From NCBI GenBank assembly GCA_003131625.1, contig PKVY01000131.1, positions 4,521 to 41,369 of the forward strand: a DNA stretch of 36,849 nt. Direction: 5' to 3'. Shown here one piece after another: positions 6,692 through 14,905 of the stretch. The DNA is from Acidobacterium sp. Lineage in GTDB: Bacteria; Acidobacteriota; Terriglobia; Terriglobales; Acidobacteriaceae. Numbering within the stretch: the first letter of the stretch is position 1; every line of letters begins with the position of its first letter. The notes under the pieces were generated by a model that was not told where the DNA came from, ran no database searches, and was given only the letters and a program-made list of their open reading frames with translations. Both the position numbers and the translations under genes were made by a program.

Positions 6692-9691
6692 ATGGGTAAA
6701 TCTCTGGTCATCGTCGAATCGCCTGCAAAGGCGAAGACGATCAACAAATACCTCGGCAAGGATTTCGAGGTGGAAGCCTCCTTCGGCCACATCATGGATT
6801 TGCCGAAGAGAGACATCGGTGTGGAGCTGGCGCACCGAACCTTCGAGCCGACGCTGGTCGTGTCTCCCGACAAAGAGAAGGTCGTCGCCAAGCTGAGAAA
6901 GCTGGCGGCGAAAGCCGACGCTGTGTATCTGGCGCCCGATCCGGATCGCGAAGGCGAGGCGATTGCCGCGCATCTGGAAATGCAGCTTCTCCCGGTGATG
7001 AAAGACAAGAGCCGGATCCGCCGCGTGACCTTTAACGAGATCACCCAGAAGGCGGTGCGCGCGGCGTTCGAGCACGCGCGGGATGTGGATGCAAATCTGG
7101 TGGACGCGCAGCAGACGCGGCGCGTGCTGGATCGGATCGTCGGCTATCAGATTTCGCCGCTGCTGTGGGATAAGGTGCGGCGGGGACTCTCCGCGGGGCG
7201 CGTGCAGACCGTCGCCGTGCGGCTGATCGTGGAGCGCGAAAAGCAGATTCAGGAATTCAAGCCGATCGAGTACTGGACCATCGACGCGATTCTGGAGTTG
7301 GAGAAGGACGCGAAGGCCAGCGGAGAGCCGCTGCTGCTGACAGCACGGTTTGTCGGCATCGACGGGGAACGGGCCAAGGTGGAAGGCGTGAGCGCGCCCG
7401 CGGTTCCGAACGAACAGGAAGCGCGCGCGATCATCAATGCCACAACTGCAGCGGCCTGGAGCGTGAGCTCGGTCGAAAGGAAAGAGCGGAAGAGCAATCC
7501 TTACCCGCCGTTCATCACCAGCACCCTGCAGCAGCAGGCCGCGGGGCGGCTTGGGTTCAGCGTGAAGCGCACCATGGGCGTTGCGCAGCGGCTGTATGAA
7601 GGCGTGGATCTGGGCGCGGAGGGCTCCGCCGGCCTGATCACCTATATGCGTACCGACTCCACGCGCATTGCGCCCGAGGCGATCGCATCGGTGCGGGAGT
7701 ACATCGGCAAGAAGCTGGGGAACCAGTATTTGCCGGCGCAGCCCAACGCGTATCGCTCGAAGAAAGATGCGCAGGATGCGCACGAGGCGATTCGTCCCAC
7801 CGATCCCGGAATGCACCCGAACAAAATCCGGCGCTACCTGAGCGATGAGCAATACAAGCTATACCAGCTCGTCTGGCAGCGCTTTGTGGCTTCGCAGATG
7901 CTGCCCGCGATTTATGACGTCACCACCGTCGAGATCGATGCCAGGAACAAGAAGACCTGGAACTTCCGCGTCTCGGGATCGGTGCTGAAATTCGACGGCT
8001 ATCTGAAGATCTACGAGAACGATGAGGACGATGAGGAGGAATTGCCGGAGATCCCGAACGGGGCGCGGTTGACTCTGGCTACCCAGGAGCATCTGTCGGG
8101 GATCGCGGCGCAGGAGCGAGCGGCAAAGGTCGCCCAGGCCCGGAGAAAATACAACATCGACGTGGCCAAGATCGAGGCCCGGAATGAAGAAGCGGGTCCG
8201 GGCGACAAGAGTGAAGAGGCCCCTCCATTTGTGGAGCCGCAGATCGAGGTCGCGTCGCGGCCTTCCGCGGTGCACGCCGTCCAGAAGTTCACCGAGCCGC
8301 CCCCGCGCTACAACGAAGCATCGCTGGTGAAGGAACTGGAAGAACGCGGCATCGGCCGGCCGTCGACCTACGCGTCCATCATCACCACCATTCAGGATCG
8401 CGAATATGTCACGAAGGTCCCGCCAACGGGGCGGAGCGGCCGCTTCTTCCCGACAGAGATCGGCACGGTGGTGACGAATCTGCTGGTGGCGAATTTCCCC
8501 TACATCTTCGATACGCAGTACACGGCGAAGCTGGAAGAGGAGCTGGACGAGATCGAAGAGGGCAAGGAGAAGTGGACCGATCTGCTGAAGGGCTTCTATG
8601 GGCACTTTGAGGAGGAACTGAAGAGCGCCGAGAAGCACATGGAAAACGTGAAGCGGATGGAGAAGGCGACCGACGAGAAGTGCGATCTGTGCGGCTCACC
8701 GCTGGTGCTCAAGTGGGGAAAATTCGGGTCCTTCTACGCGTGCAGTGCGTATGCGAAGGAAAAGCCGGTGCCGATTGCTGCCACGAGCTGGAAGAAGGAA
8801 CCGAAAAAGGTCCTGTCCAGGGTGGAAGCCCGGCTCAAATATCCGATGCTGGTGAAGACCACGGAGAACGACGAGTCGACCACCGTTGAAGTGAAGGACA
8901 AAGTTGAGCTGAAGGCGGCGCTCGAGAACGTCGTGGGCACAGGACGCAAAGTGACGGTGGAGCAAGTGAGCTGCGGCTTCACCAAAGAGCACTTCGAGGC
9001 GAAGCCCGATCTGCAGTCCGGCGACACGCAGAATGGGCCAGCCGAGGAGTATTGCGAAAACTGCGGCAAGGTGATGGTGCTGCGGCGCGGACCCTTCGGC
9101 GCCTACATGGCCTGCCCGGACTACAACGCCGATCCACCCTGCAAGACGGTGCGGCGGCTCAGCCAGAAGCAGCAGCAGAAGCCGGCGGTGCCGCTGGATG
9201 AGAAATGTCCGAAGTGCGGCAAGCAGCTGGTGCTGCGCAGCGGAACCTATGGCGAATTTGTCTCCTGCTCCGGCTACCCGAAATGCAAATACATCAAGCA
9301 GAACCTGATCGAGGGCCTCAAGTGCCCGAAGTGCGGCGAGGGCGACATCGCCGAGCGCAAGGCACGCACGGGGAATATCTTCTGGGGCTGCACGCGCTAT
9401 CCGAAGTGCAATTTCACCTCGAATCTGAAGCCGGTTGCGCAGAGTTGCCCGCAATGCAAATCGCCCTATCTGGTCGAGCGAGTGGTCGATGGGGGCCTCT
9501 ATCTGGTTTGCCCCAACAATAAGGAGATGATGCCGAGGCGTCGTCCACGGAAGGGCGAGACCGCGGCCGATTTGGAAAATGCTGTCGAGTGCGGCTTCTC
9601 CGAGCGGATTGGGGATGCTCCCGTGCCTGCGCCGATTCCGACAGCGGCCACTCACGGTCCGGTGGTAGAAGAAGAGCAGCCGGTCGGGTGA
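6692..9691 (+). CDS. topA: DNA topoisomerase I (type IA)
   Basis: Relaxes negative supercoils through a transient 5'-phosphotyrosine link. The 999-residue protein starts after a good AAAGGAAA Shine-Dalgarno. The Toprim domain spans about residues 1-150, with E9 in VESPAKAKT and the metal site DPDREGE (D83, D85, E87). The catalytic tyrosine is Y318 in LITYMRTDSTR. The strand-passage domain contains the HEAIRPTDP motif. The C-terminus carries five zinc-ribbon-like units. Units two to four look complete (for example CPKCGKQLVL with CSGYPKCKY); the first (CDLCGSPLVLKWG) and the last lack an obvious fourth cysteine. The gene ends at a heptamer repeat and a strong terminator. Confidence 0.96.
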   Translation: MGKSLVIVESPAKAKTINKYLGKDFEVEASFGHIMDLPKRDIGVELAHRTFEPTLVVSPDKEKVVAKLRKLAAKADAVYLAPDPDREGEAIAAHLEMQLLPVMKDKSRIRRVTFNEITQKAVRAAFEHARDVDANLVDAQQTRRVLDRIVGYQISPLLWDKVRRGLSAGRVQTVAVRLIVEREKQIQEFKPIEYWTIDAILELEKDAKASGEPLLLTARFVGIDGERAKVEGVSAPAVPNEQEARAIINATTAAAWSVSSVERKERKSNPYPPFITSTLQQQAAGRLGFSVKRTMGVAQRLYEGVDLGAEGSAGLITYMRTDSTRIAPEAIASVREYIGKKLGNQYLPAQPNAYRSKKDAQDAHEAIRPTDPGMHPNKIRRYLSDEQYKLYQLVWQRFVASQMLPAIYDVTTVEIDARNKKTWNFRVSGSVLKFDGYLKIYENDEDDEEELPEIPNGARLTLATQEHLSGIAAQERAAKVAQARRKYNIDVAKIEARNEEAGPGDKSEEAPPFVEPQIEVASRPSAVHAVQKFTEPPPRYNEASLVKELEERGIGRPSTYASIITTIQDREYVTKVPPTGRSGRFFPTEIGTVVTNLLVANFPYIFDTQYTAKLEEELDEIEEGKEKWTDLLKGFYGHFEEELKSAEKHMENVKRMEKATDEKCDLCGSPLVLKWGKFGSFYACSAYAKEKPVPIAATSWKKEPKKVLSRVEARLKYPMLVKTTENDESTTVEVKDKVELKAALENVVGTGRKVTVEQVSCGFTKEHFEAKPDLQSGDTQNGPAEEYCENCGKVMVLRRGPFGAYMACPDYNADPPCKTVRRLSQKQQQKPAVPLDEKCPKCGKQLVLRSGTYGEFVSCSGYPKCKYIKQNLIEGLKCPKCGEGDIAERKARTGNIFWGCTRYPKCNFTSNLKPVAQSCPQCKSPYLVERVVDGGLYLVCPNNKEMMPRRRPRKGETAADLENAVECGFSERIGDAPVPAPIPTAATHGPVVEEEQPVG

Positions 9692-9692
9692 A

Positions 9693-9776
9693 ACAGGTTA
9701 CAGGTTACAGGTTACGGGTTATAGGTTATAGGTTATTGGTTATAGGTTACGGGTTATAGGTTGCGGGTTATAGGTT
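9693..9776. repeat. 12-copy 7-bp tandem repeat after topA
   Basis: Beginning two bases after the topA stop are twelve uninterrupted heptamers of the form (A/G)(C/T)(A/G/T)GGTT. In order they are ACAGGTT three times, ACGGGTT, ATAGGTT twice, ATTGGTT, ATAGGTT, ACGGGTT, ATAGGTT, GCGGGTT and ATAGGTT. The GGTT core is invariant. The same unit occurs in a shorter tract at 2749-2783. The period of 7 and lack of distinct spacers rule out CRISPR. Such short tandem repeats are prone to copy-number change. Confidence 0.92.
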
Positions 9777-9782
9777 GCAAAG

Positions 9783-9810
9783 AAAAGGACCCGCCGCAGC
9801 GGGTCCTTTT
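9783..9810. terminator. Bidirectional intrinsic terminator between topA and the convergent barrel gene
   Basis: A perfect 12-bp stem (AAAAGGACCCGC, 9783-9794) pairs with GCGGGTCCTTTT (9799-9810) around a 4-base loop, CGCA. The outer A/T runs give a U-run in both directions, so it can end both topA and the minus-strand gene that stops at 9832. Confidence 0.92.
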
Positions 9811-9831
9811 GGGTTGAGTATTGATCGCCAA

Positions 9832-11697
9832 CTACGGCATGTAGTAGCGGAAGGACGTCCAGAACATGCTGTCGATGCCCCTGGCGCCGCCGCCGGGGTT
9901 GGTGGTGCCGCCCGCGCCGGACCAGATGTCGCGCTCGAAGCGGGCGTACTGGAGACCGAAGCGCATTCTGCCCTTCGGACCGTTGTAGAAGTTGTACCAA
10001 TCGCCAAAGGTGAACTCCTGCACGTCCTTGTTCTGGTTGCCGCAGCTGCCGGGCGTGGAGGGGTCGAAACCGGTTCCACCGCCGCCATAGGTGTTGTTCG
10101 TGCCACCGGGCGCAGGCTCCGTGTTGCAGCCGGTCATGGAGGTCAGCGGCGAACCGTAGCCTTCTTTGCCGACGTAGTCGCGATAGACGTAATCGCCACC
10201 GTAATTGAAGTACAGCATGAGCCGCGACGTCGGATTGAGTTCGATCGTGCTCAGCGCGGAAAAGGCCTTCAGAGGGTCAATCTCGCCGTCCGGGCGCAGA
10301 GTGATGTCGGCAATGGTGGAGGAGCCATAGCGTCCCACACCCTTGCCGTAGAGGCCCTTCAGGCCAACGGTGAACTTCTTCGTGCCGAGGGGAACGCGGA
10401 AACCGCCGCCGATACCTGCGCCAGGCGCCACATCGTTATAAGCGCCCGTCGTGTTGCCCGTGCAGGCCGTCCCGGTGATGCTGGTTCCGGTAACGGTTGT
10501 GTTGGCGCAAACTTCATTGGGATAGACGCGGTCACGGAAATTGCGCTCGATCCCGAAGATTTCCCAATGTCCCCAGCCCGGCTCGAAGGCTATCTTGCCG
10601 ACGAAGTCCGGGGTGTAGTTGTAGGAGTAATTGGCGGTCGCGTTATAGAGCCCGCCGCCGACGCCTGCGGAGCCGATGAGAAGGTTCAAAGGAAGGCTGC
10701 TGCCGGCCGGGTTCAGGGTTTCAGCATTTTCCGCCGATGCACCGAGCCAGAAGTGGTTGGCGAAGTTTTTGGTGACGCGGAAGCTGTACTGGCGCGTCCA
10801 TACGAAACCGGTGGTGTACTGGGAGTCGATGGTGGCGGGCAGAATTTCGCTGCCACGGGTCTCGCCCTGCGTGGTCTCAGTGGCCAGCGACCAGCCCTGG
10901 CCACCGGAAACATCCCAGCCGTTGCTGAATAGCGCATCGGTCCACAACTGACGCTGGCGAAGCACGTAGCTGTTGGACTGGTTGTTGTTGGAGGTGATGC
11001 CGGCGCCCAGCCAGTCCATCTCGTAGTAGCCGCTCAGCGTCGAGCCGCCGAGCTTGCCGGTAGCCTTCAAAGCCAGGCGCGACTGACGGCCGGTTCCGAA
11101 GAACTCACTCAACTGTGCGTTGTCGGAATTCTGCAACGGAACACTGGTAAAGGGAGTATTGATATCGCTGCCCGTCGCCCCCTGGCGCCACACCGTTTCG
11201 GCCGCGATGAAGCTGCCGGCGGGGGAGAGCGTGATGCCCTTGTAGTGGATCGCCTCGGGGTTCTCGATCGCCTTCTTCGTGTCCGCCTGCTGCTGCTGGA
11301 TGGTGCTGGCGATGGAGACAGCGTTGGCTTTCAGATCTGTGACCGAGGTCTGCAGGCTGGAAACCGCGTCGGCGTTGGCGGAGAGGGTTTGTTGCTCGGC
11401 AGTCGCCGCAGCCTGGGCTGCCTGCGCGGACGCCTGGGCCTGGGCCGCAGATTGCTGCGCCGACTGCAGCTGCGCGTCACGGTCGGAGAGCTGCTGCTTC
11501 AGCGAGTCGATCTGGCCGCGATCGGATTGCTCCTGCTGCCGCAGCTCTTCGATTTGCGCTTCCACGCTCGGTCCCTTCGGCGCGGCAGGTTTCTTGTGAT
11601 GCACCTTCGTGGGCGAACTGGCCGCGGTCTGCGCGTAACCGCCGGCAACCGCCATGGCCAGCGCCAGGATGGCAAGCGCCTTCAATTTGTTGGTCAT
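9832..11697 (-). CDS. Outer-membrane beta-barrel (porin-like) protein with N-terminal coiled coil
   Basis: A 621-residue exported protein. Residues 1-23 are a signal peptide ending near AGGYAQTA. A basic/Pro segment follows, then a long Gln/Ala-rich coiled coil (about 45-125; heptads such as EAQIEELRQQ and QIDSLKQQL). From about 130 onward the sequence is rich in alternating aromatic/polar strands and Gly/Asn loops (YKGITLSPAGSFIAAE, LSGYYEMDWLG, YNYTPDFVGKIAFEPGWG). It closes with WTSFRYYMP, an aromatic barrel end. This suits a trimeric porin whose coiled coil reaches into the periplasm, as in DcaP-like porins. The substrate is unknown; sugar or dicarboxylate uptake are only guesses. A weak Shine-Dalgarno, GAGAGG, precedes the ATG. 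It shares the terminator at 9783-9810 with topA. Confidence 0.8.
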   Translation of the reverse strand: MTNKLKALAILALAMAVAGGYAQTAASSPTKVHHKKPAAPKGPSVEAQIEELRQQEQSDRGQIDSLKQQLSDRDAQLQSAQQSAAQAQASAQAAQAAATAEQQTLSANADAVSSLQTSVTDLKANAVSIASTIQQQQADTKKAIENPEAIHYKGITLSPAGSFIAAETVWRQGATGSDINTPFTSVPLQNSDNAQLSEFFGTGRQSRLALKATGKLGGSTLSGYYEMDWLGAGITSNNNQSNSYVLRQRQLWTDALFSNGWDVSGGQGWSLATETTQGETRGSEILPATIDSQYTTGFVWTRQYSFRVTKNFANHFWLGASAENAETLNPAGSSLPLNLLIGSAGVGGGLYNATANYSYNYTPDFVGKIAFEPGWGHWEIFGIERNFRDRVYPNEVCANTTVTGTSITGTACTGNTTGAYNDVAPGAGIGGGFRVPLGTKKFTVGLKGLYGKGVGRYGSSTIADITLRPDGEIDPLKAFSALSTIELNPTSRLMLYFNYGGDYVYRDYVGKEGYGSPLTSMTGCNTEPAPGGTNNTYGGGGTGFDPSTPGSCGNQNKDVQEFTFGDWYNFYNGPKGRMRFGLQYARFERDIWSGAGGTTNPGGGARGIDSMFWTSFRYYMP

Positions 11698-12021
11698 TCA
11701 GCCTCTCAGGGGTTGGAAATGTGTAAGTAGTGCATTGCAGCGGGGGGAATGCCCGGGTTCTGAGCGTGGCCGGAATTGAAGCGGCGAGAATCGCGCGCTC
11801 CCTTCCGAACAGGCCCACAGCTACCCACTGCGCATGGTCGCAGGCAATTGTGAACGCTCAGAGAATTTGCGGTGAATGTTCGGGGAAAAGCCCTGCGGAG
11901 AGACGGGGAACTTCGTGAAGGGTCAATAGCTTACGGGAGCCGTGAGCGGCATTGGCGTGACATGCCGGTTTAAACAGCTACAGGCAAAACAGGGGCGTGC
12001 ATGCGCGTTGGTTCGAAGTCT
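11698..12021. other. 324-bp intergenic region between two minus-strand genes
   Basis: Holds the upstream region of the barrel gene (start 11697), including GAGAGG just before its ATG. I see no strong sigma-70 promoter, no clear rho-independent terminator for the preceding PIG-L gene and no credible small ORF. A small 4-bp inverted repeat (CTTC-GT-GAAG) is too short to interpret. Confidence 0.6.
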
Positions 12022-14853
12022 TCACGGTTGCGCCGGGTGTTTCCCGGCGGCGATCAGGTTGGCCAGCAGCCGGTAGGCTCCGGGAACGGCTTCCGGAAGC
12101 TGCCGGTAGACGGCATACGCCATATAGAAGTAGTTTCCCTTGCCGTAGTGGGCGTAGAGCAAGCCGCCCTGCTGGGGATCCTGGCCGGGGTCGTGAACCT
12201 GGGTGAGTGGCGTGTACTGCGAGGACCACGATTCCAGAAAAGAGTGACCGCGCTCCTCAACCCAGCCGTCGAAATCGGCGGAAGTGATGTGGTTCGGCCA
12301 GGTGAACACGGCGTTATTGGGATCGAGAAGAGTCACGGGCGCATGTTCGTCGACGACCTTTTCGGGATTGCGTCCCAGCGTCAGCGGATAGGGGGCAGGG
12401 AACTGGACGCTCTGATACTGGACCAAAAGAGTGCCTCCGTTGCGAACGTAGGCGAAGAGACGCTGCGTGGCCGCGGTCAGATCGGGACGTGAGGAATAGG
12501 CTCGGATGCCGACGATGATGGCGTCGTAAGTCGACAAATCGCCCTCGGCCAGCTCTGTCGCCGTGAGCAGGTGGGGTTGCACGCCGATTTCTTCGAGCGC
12601 CTCGGGGACATCGTCGCCCGTGCCCATGATGTAGCCGATGTTCAGGTCGGGCGGCACCATCACGTCGACGGCGCGCAGACGGTAGCTGGCCGGGCGATAC
12701 AGATAATAAGGACGCAGCCCTGGATATCCAACGACGGTTAAGCCTTCCGTAAAGCGGGTGCTCCCGATTTCCGCGGCCACGCCGATGTTGTAGTCCTGTC
12801 CGGTGAGCTGGCTGGGATGCAGCGTGAACCGGATCGCCTGGCTGCTGTCAGCCGCGAGGTGAAACGGTGCTTCGGTAGGGTCGGCAGTCCAACCGTCCGG
12901 CAGAGTCAGGCGCACGGCGCCGTCCGCGTTGTCTTGCTGCTGGTTGCTCACACTCACGGCGAAGGGGACCGTCGAGGTGCCGAGCGGCACGACGCCCGCT
13001 TGCGCTCTGAGATTCACCGAGACTTGCGGTACGACCGCCAAGGGCTGATAAACGCCGCCGATCCCGTGGACGCGATGAACCGTCTGCACTACCTGGCCGA
13101 GGCGAATGGGAACGCCCATGTATTTGAACTCCGCCCAGCCGGCCAGCGGATAAGGCGCGAAGGGCAGAGTCAGCCAGCGGGGATCATTGATGTCGTAATA
13201 CGGCTGCTCGGTATTGGGGCGGGTGAAGTACGGGCGCGTGACGGCAGCATTGCGCGGAACGTACACGCGGAAAATAGCGTCGCCGGAATTGCTTGAGACC
13301 GCGTCGAGACCGGGCGCGCCGATGCGGGTGATCTCCCAAACGCTGCCGTCGGGCTGATCGAGCCAGGTGCGGGAGAGCTGCAGACCCTCCGCCGAGGGTC
13401 CCCAGAAGGGCGCCGCGGTGACGTGCACGCGTACATCGATTTCCGATCCCGGCGTGACGGCGGTGATCGTGTCCTCGGGCACCGTGGGTGGCCCGAAGTT
13501 GGCTCCGTTCGCGGCGCGTGGCATCACCAGCGCGTTCACTTCGAGCCCCAGCGACTCCGCCAGCGCCGTGTTGAACTGCGCCAGCTTGATGTTGAGCTCG
13601 TGCACCACGTTGGCCTTGTCGTCAGCGTTCAACCCGCTCGCGTTGACCCACTCGATCAGCTGCTGCGTCACCTTGTAACCGGTGGCCAGCTCCGGCGCAA
13701 TCTTTTCCGGATGGGCGGGCCAGTCGCTGTGCAGCGCCGTAGCGACGTGGTGATGGATGTCATTCAGGGCCGCGACCAGAGGCGCGGTGTTTCCGGAGTG
13801 AACCAGCGACGCGATCCCCGGGAGCGTCGTGTCGATGCCGTCAAAGAAGGATTCTTCCTTGTCCGCCGTTTTCACCGAGGATCCATAGCGGTGATAGCCA
13901 ACGCTGAACGGCCCAGGCAGGGGCAGCGTACCGCCGCCATTCTGCGACTTCTGCTCGCTCCATCCGGTACGGGCAATCTGTGAATACGACTCGCCGAGGA
14001 CCGGATCCCAGGTGCCTTCGGGAATCTCCAGCGTCGCGCCGGGAAAGGTTTCGCTCCACTGCTTCGCCACATAGTCGTAGAAACGCGCGGGCGACCATTT
14101 GTTCGTCGCGTAGTCGAAGATGCCTTTGCTGCTGGGCGCGAAGAACGGGACCCGCGCGTAGACCTTCAATGGAGACCACGGACGCAGCCCGGCGGCGATC
14201 TGATCCGGGCATACTTTGGGATCGCCGGCCGCCGTGAACGCCTGTTCGTTGACCTCGCCTGAAACCTGATGATGTCCGTGGCCGTCGGTGATGTTCCCGG
14301 TAAAGGTCGATGCCAAAACCAGCGGGTGATATTCCCGAACGGCGCGCACCACGTCGCAGAGAACGCGATCGTGTCCCCATTGCTGGTGAGCTTCGTCAAT
14401 GGTTTTCGAGAAGCCGTAATCGGCGACGGTGGCGAAGAACTGCTCTGAGCCCGAATACTGGTCGGCCAGCACCAACTCGTTGGTGCGGATCAGCCCCAGC
14501 TCATCGTAGCTCTCGCCGGACATGGCATTTTGTCCGCCCTCGCCGCGCGTCAGGGTCACGATAGCCGTGCGGGCTCCGGCGCCACGCGATTCATAGGCCA
14601 GCATGCCGCCGTCCTCATCGTCAGGATGGGCAACGATGAACATGAGGCTGCCCCAGGTGTCGAGCTTGCGCAGGGTCTGCGCCAGGCCGTCGGCGCCACG
14701 GTCTTCCGGGAGGGTCTGGGCATCGGGGGACGCGGCAATCTGCGTGCGCCACGGAACGGCCTGCGCGGAGGCGGCCAGGGCCACCGCACAGGTGAGCAGG
14801 AGCGCGGAAGCACTGCGGACGGGGTGGGGTTGAACTGGGTTCTGGAGAGACAT
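12022..14853 (-). CDS. Secreted PIG-L family deacetylase with C-terminal GATase-like domain
   Basis: A 943-residue exported protein with a signal peptide (about residues 1-31, ending AASAQA). The PIG-L (LmbE) catalytic domain follows, with the metal motif AHPDDE at residues 75-80 and the distal histidines in DGHGHHQVSG. PIG-L enzymes are zinc-dependent N-acetylglucosamine-type deacetylases. The centre (about 450-680) has beta-rich NEW3/Ig-like segments. The last 240 residues resemble a ThuA/class I glutamine-amidotransferase fold (GYIMGTGDDVPEALEEIGV, YDAIIVGIRAYSSRPDL, YVRNGGTLLVQYQ). The true substrate is unknown; a periplasmic or secreted role on amino-sugar glycans is likely. I chose the ATG at 14853 because it gives a clean signal peptide; an in-frame start at 14946 would add 31 residues that do not fit. 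Divergent from the APC permease. Confidence 0.85.
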   Translation of the reverse strand: MSLQNPVQPHPVRSASALLLTCAVALAASAQAVPWRTQIAASPDAQTLPEDRGADGLAQTLRKLDTWGSLMFIVAHPDDEDGGMLAYESRGAGARTAIVTLTRGEGGQNAMSGESYDELGLIRTNELVLADQYSGSEQFFATVADYGFSKTIDEAHQQWGHDRVLCDVVRAVREYHPLVLASTFTGNITDGHGHHQVSGEVNEQAFTAAGDPKVCPDQIAAGLRPWSPLKVYARVPFFAPSSKGIFDYATNKWSPARFYDYVAKQWSETFPGATLEIPEGTWDPVLGESYSQIARTGWSEQKSQNGGGTLPLPGPFSVGYHRYGSSVKTADKEESFFDGIDTTLPGIASLVHSGNTAPLVAALNDIHHHVATALHSDWPAHPEKIAPELATGYKVTQQLIEWVNASGLNADDKANVVHELNIKLAQFNTALAESLGLEVNALVMPRAANGANFGPPTVPEDTITAVTPGSEIDVRVHVTAAPFWGPSAEGLQLSRTWLDQPDGSVWEITRIGAPGLDAVSSNSGDAIFRVYVPRNAAVTRPYFTRPNTEQPYYDINDPRWLTLPFAPYPLAGWAEFKYMGVPIRLGQVVQTVHRVHGIGGVYQPLAVVPQVSVNLRAQAGVVPLGTSTVPFAVSVSNQQQDNADGAVRLTLPDGWTADPTEAPFHLAADSSQAIRFTLHPSQLTGQDYNIGVAAEIGSTRFTEGLTVVGYPGLRPYYLYRPASYRLRAVDVMVPPDLNIGYIMGTGDDVPEALEEIGVQPHLLTATELAEGDLSTYDAIIVGIRAYSSRPDLTAATQRLFAYVRNGGTLLVQYQSVQFPAPYPLTLGRNPEKVVDEHAPVTLLDPNNAVFTWPNHITSADFDGWVEERGHSFLESWSSQYTPLTQVHDPGQDPQQGGLLYAHYGKGNYFYMAYAVYRQLPEAVPGAYRLLANLIAAGKHPAQP

Positions 14854-14905
14854 GAGTCCTGAATTGCCAGTGTAATCGTGACGCGATTTGATACAAAGGC
14901 TGAAC

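Noticed and set aside
6680-7852. 390-codon minus-strand frame within topA
   Set aside because: His/Arg/Leu-rich shadow of topA with no motif.
9693-9776. Possible CRISPR array
   Set aside because: Unit length is 7 bp with no spacers; it is a simple tandem repeat.
14888-14905. TTG start for the APC permease
   Set aside because: The ATG at 14906 has AAAGG at suitable distance and starts the protein normally.
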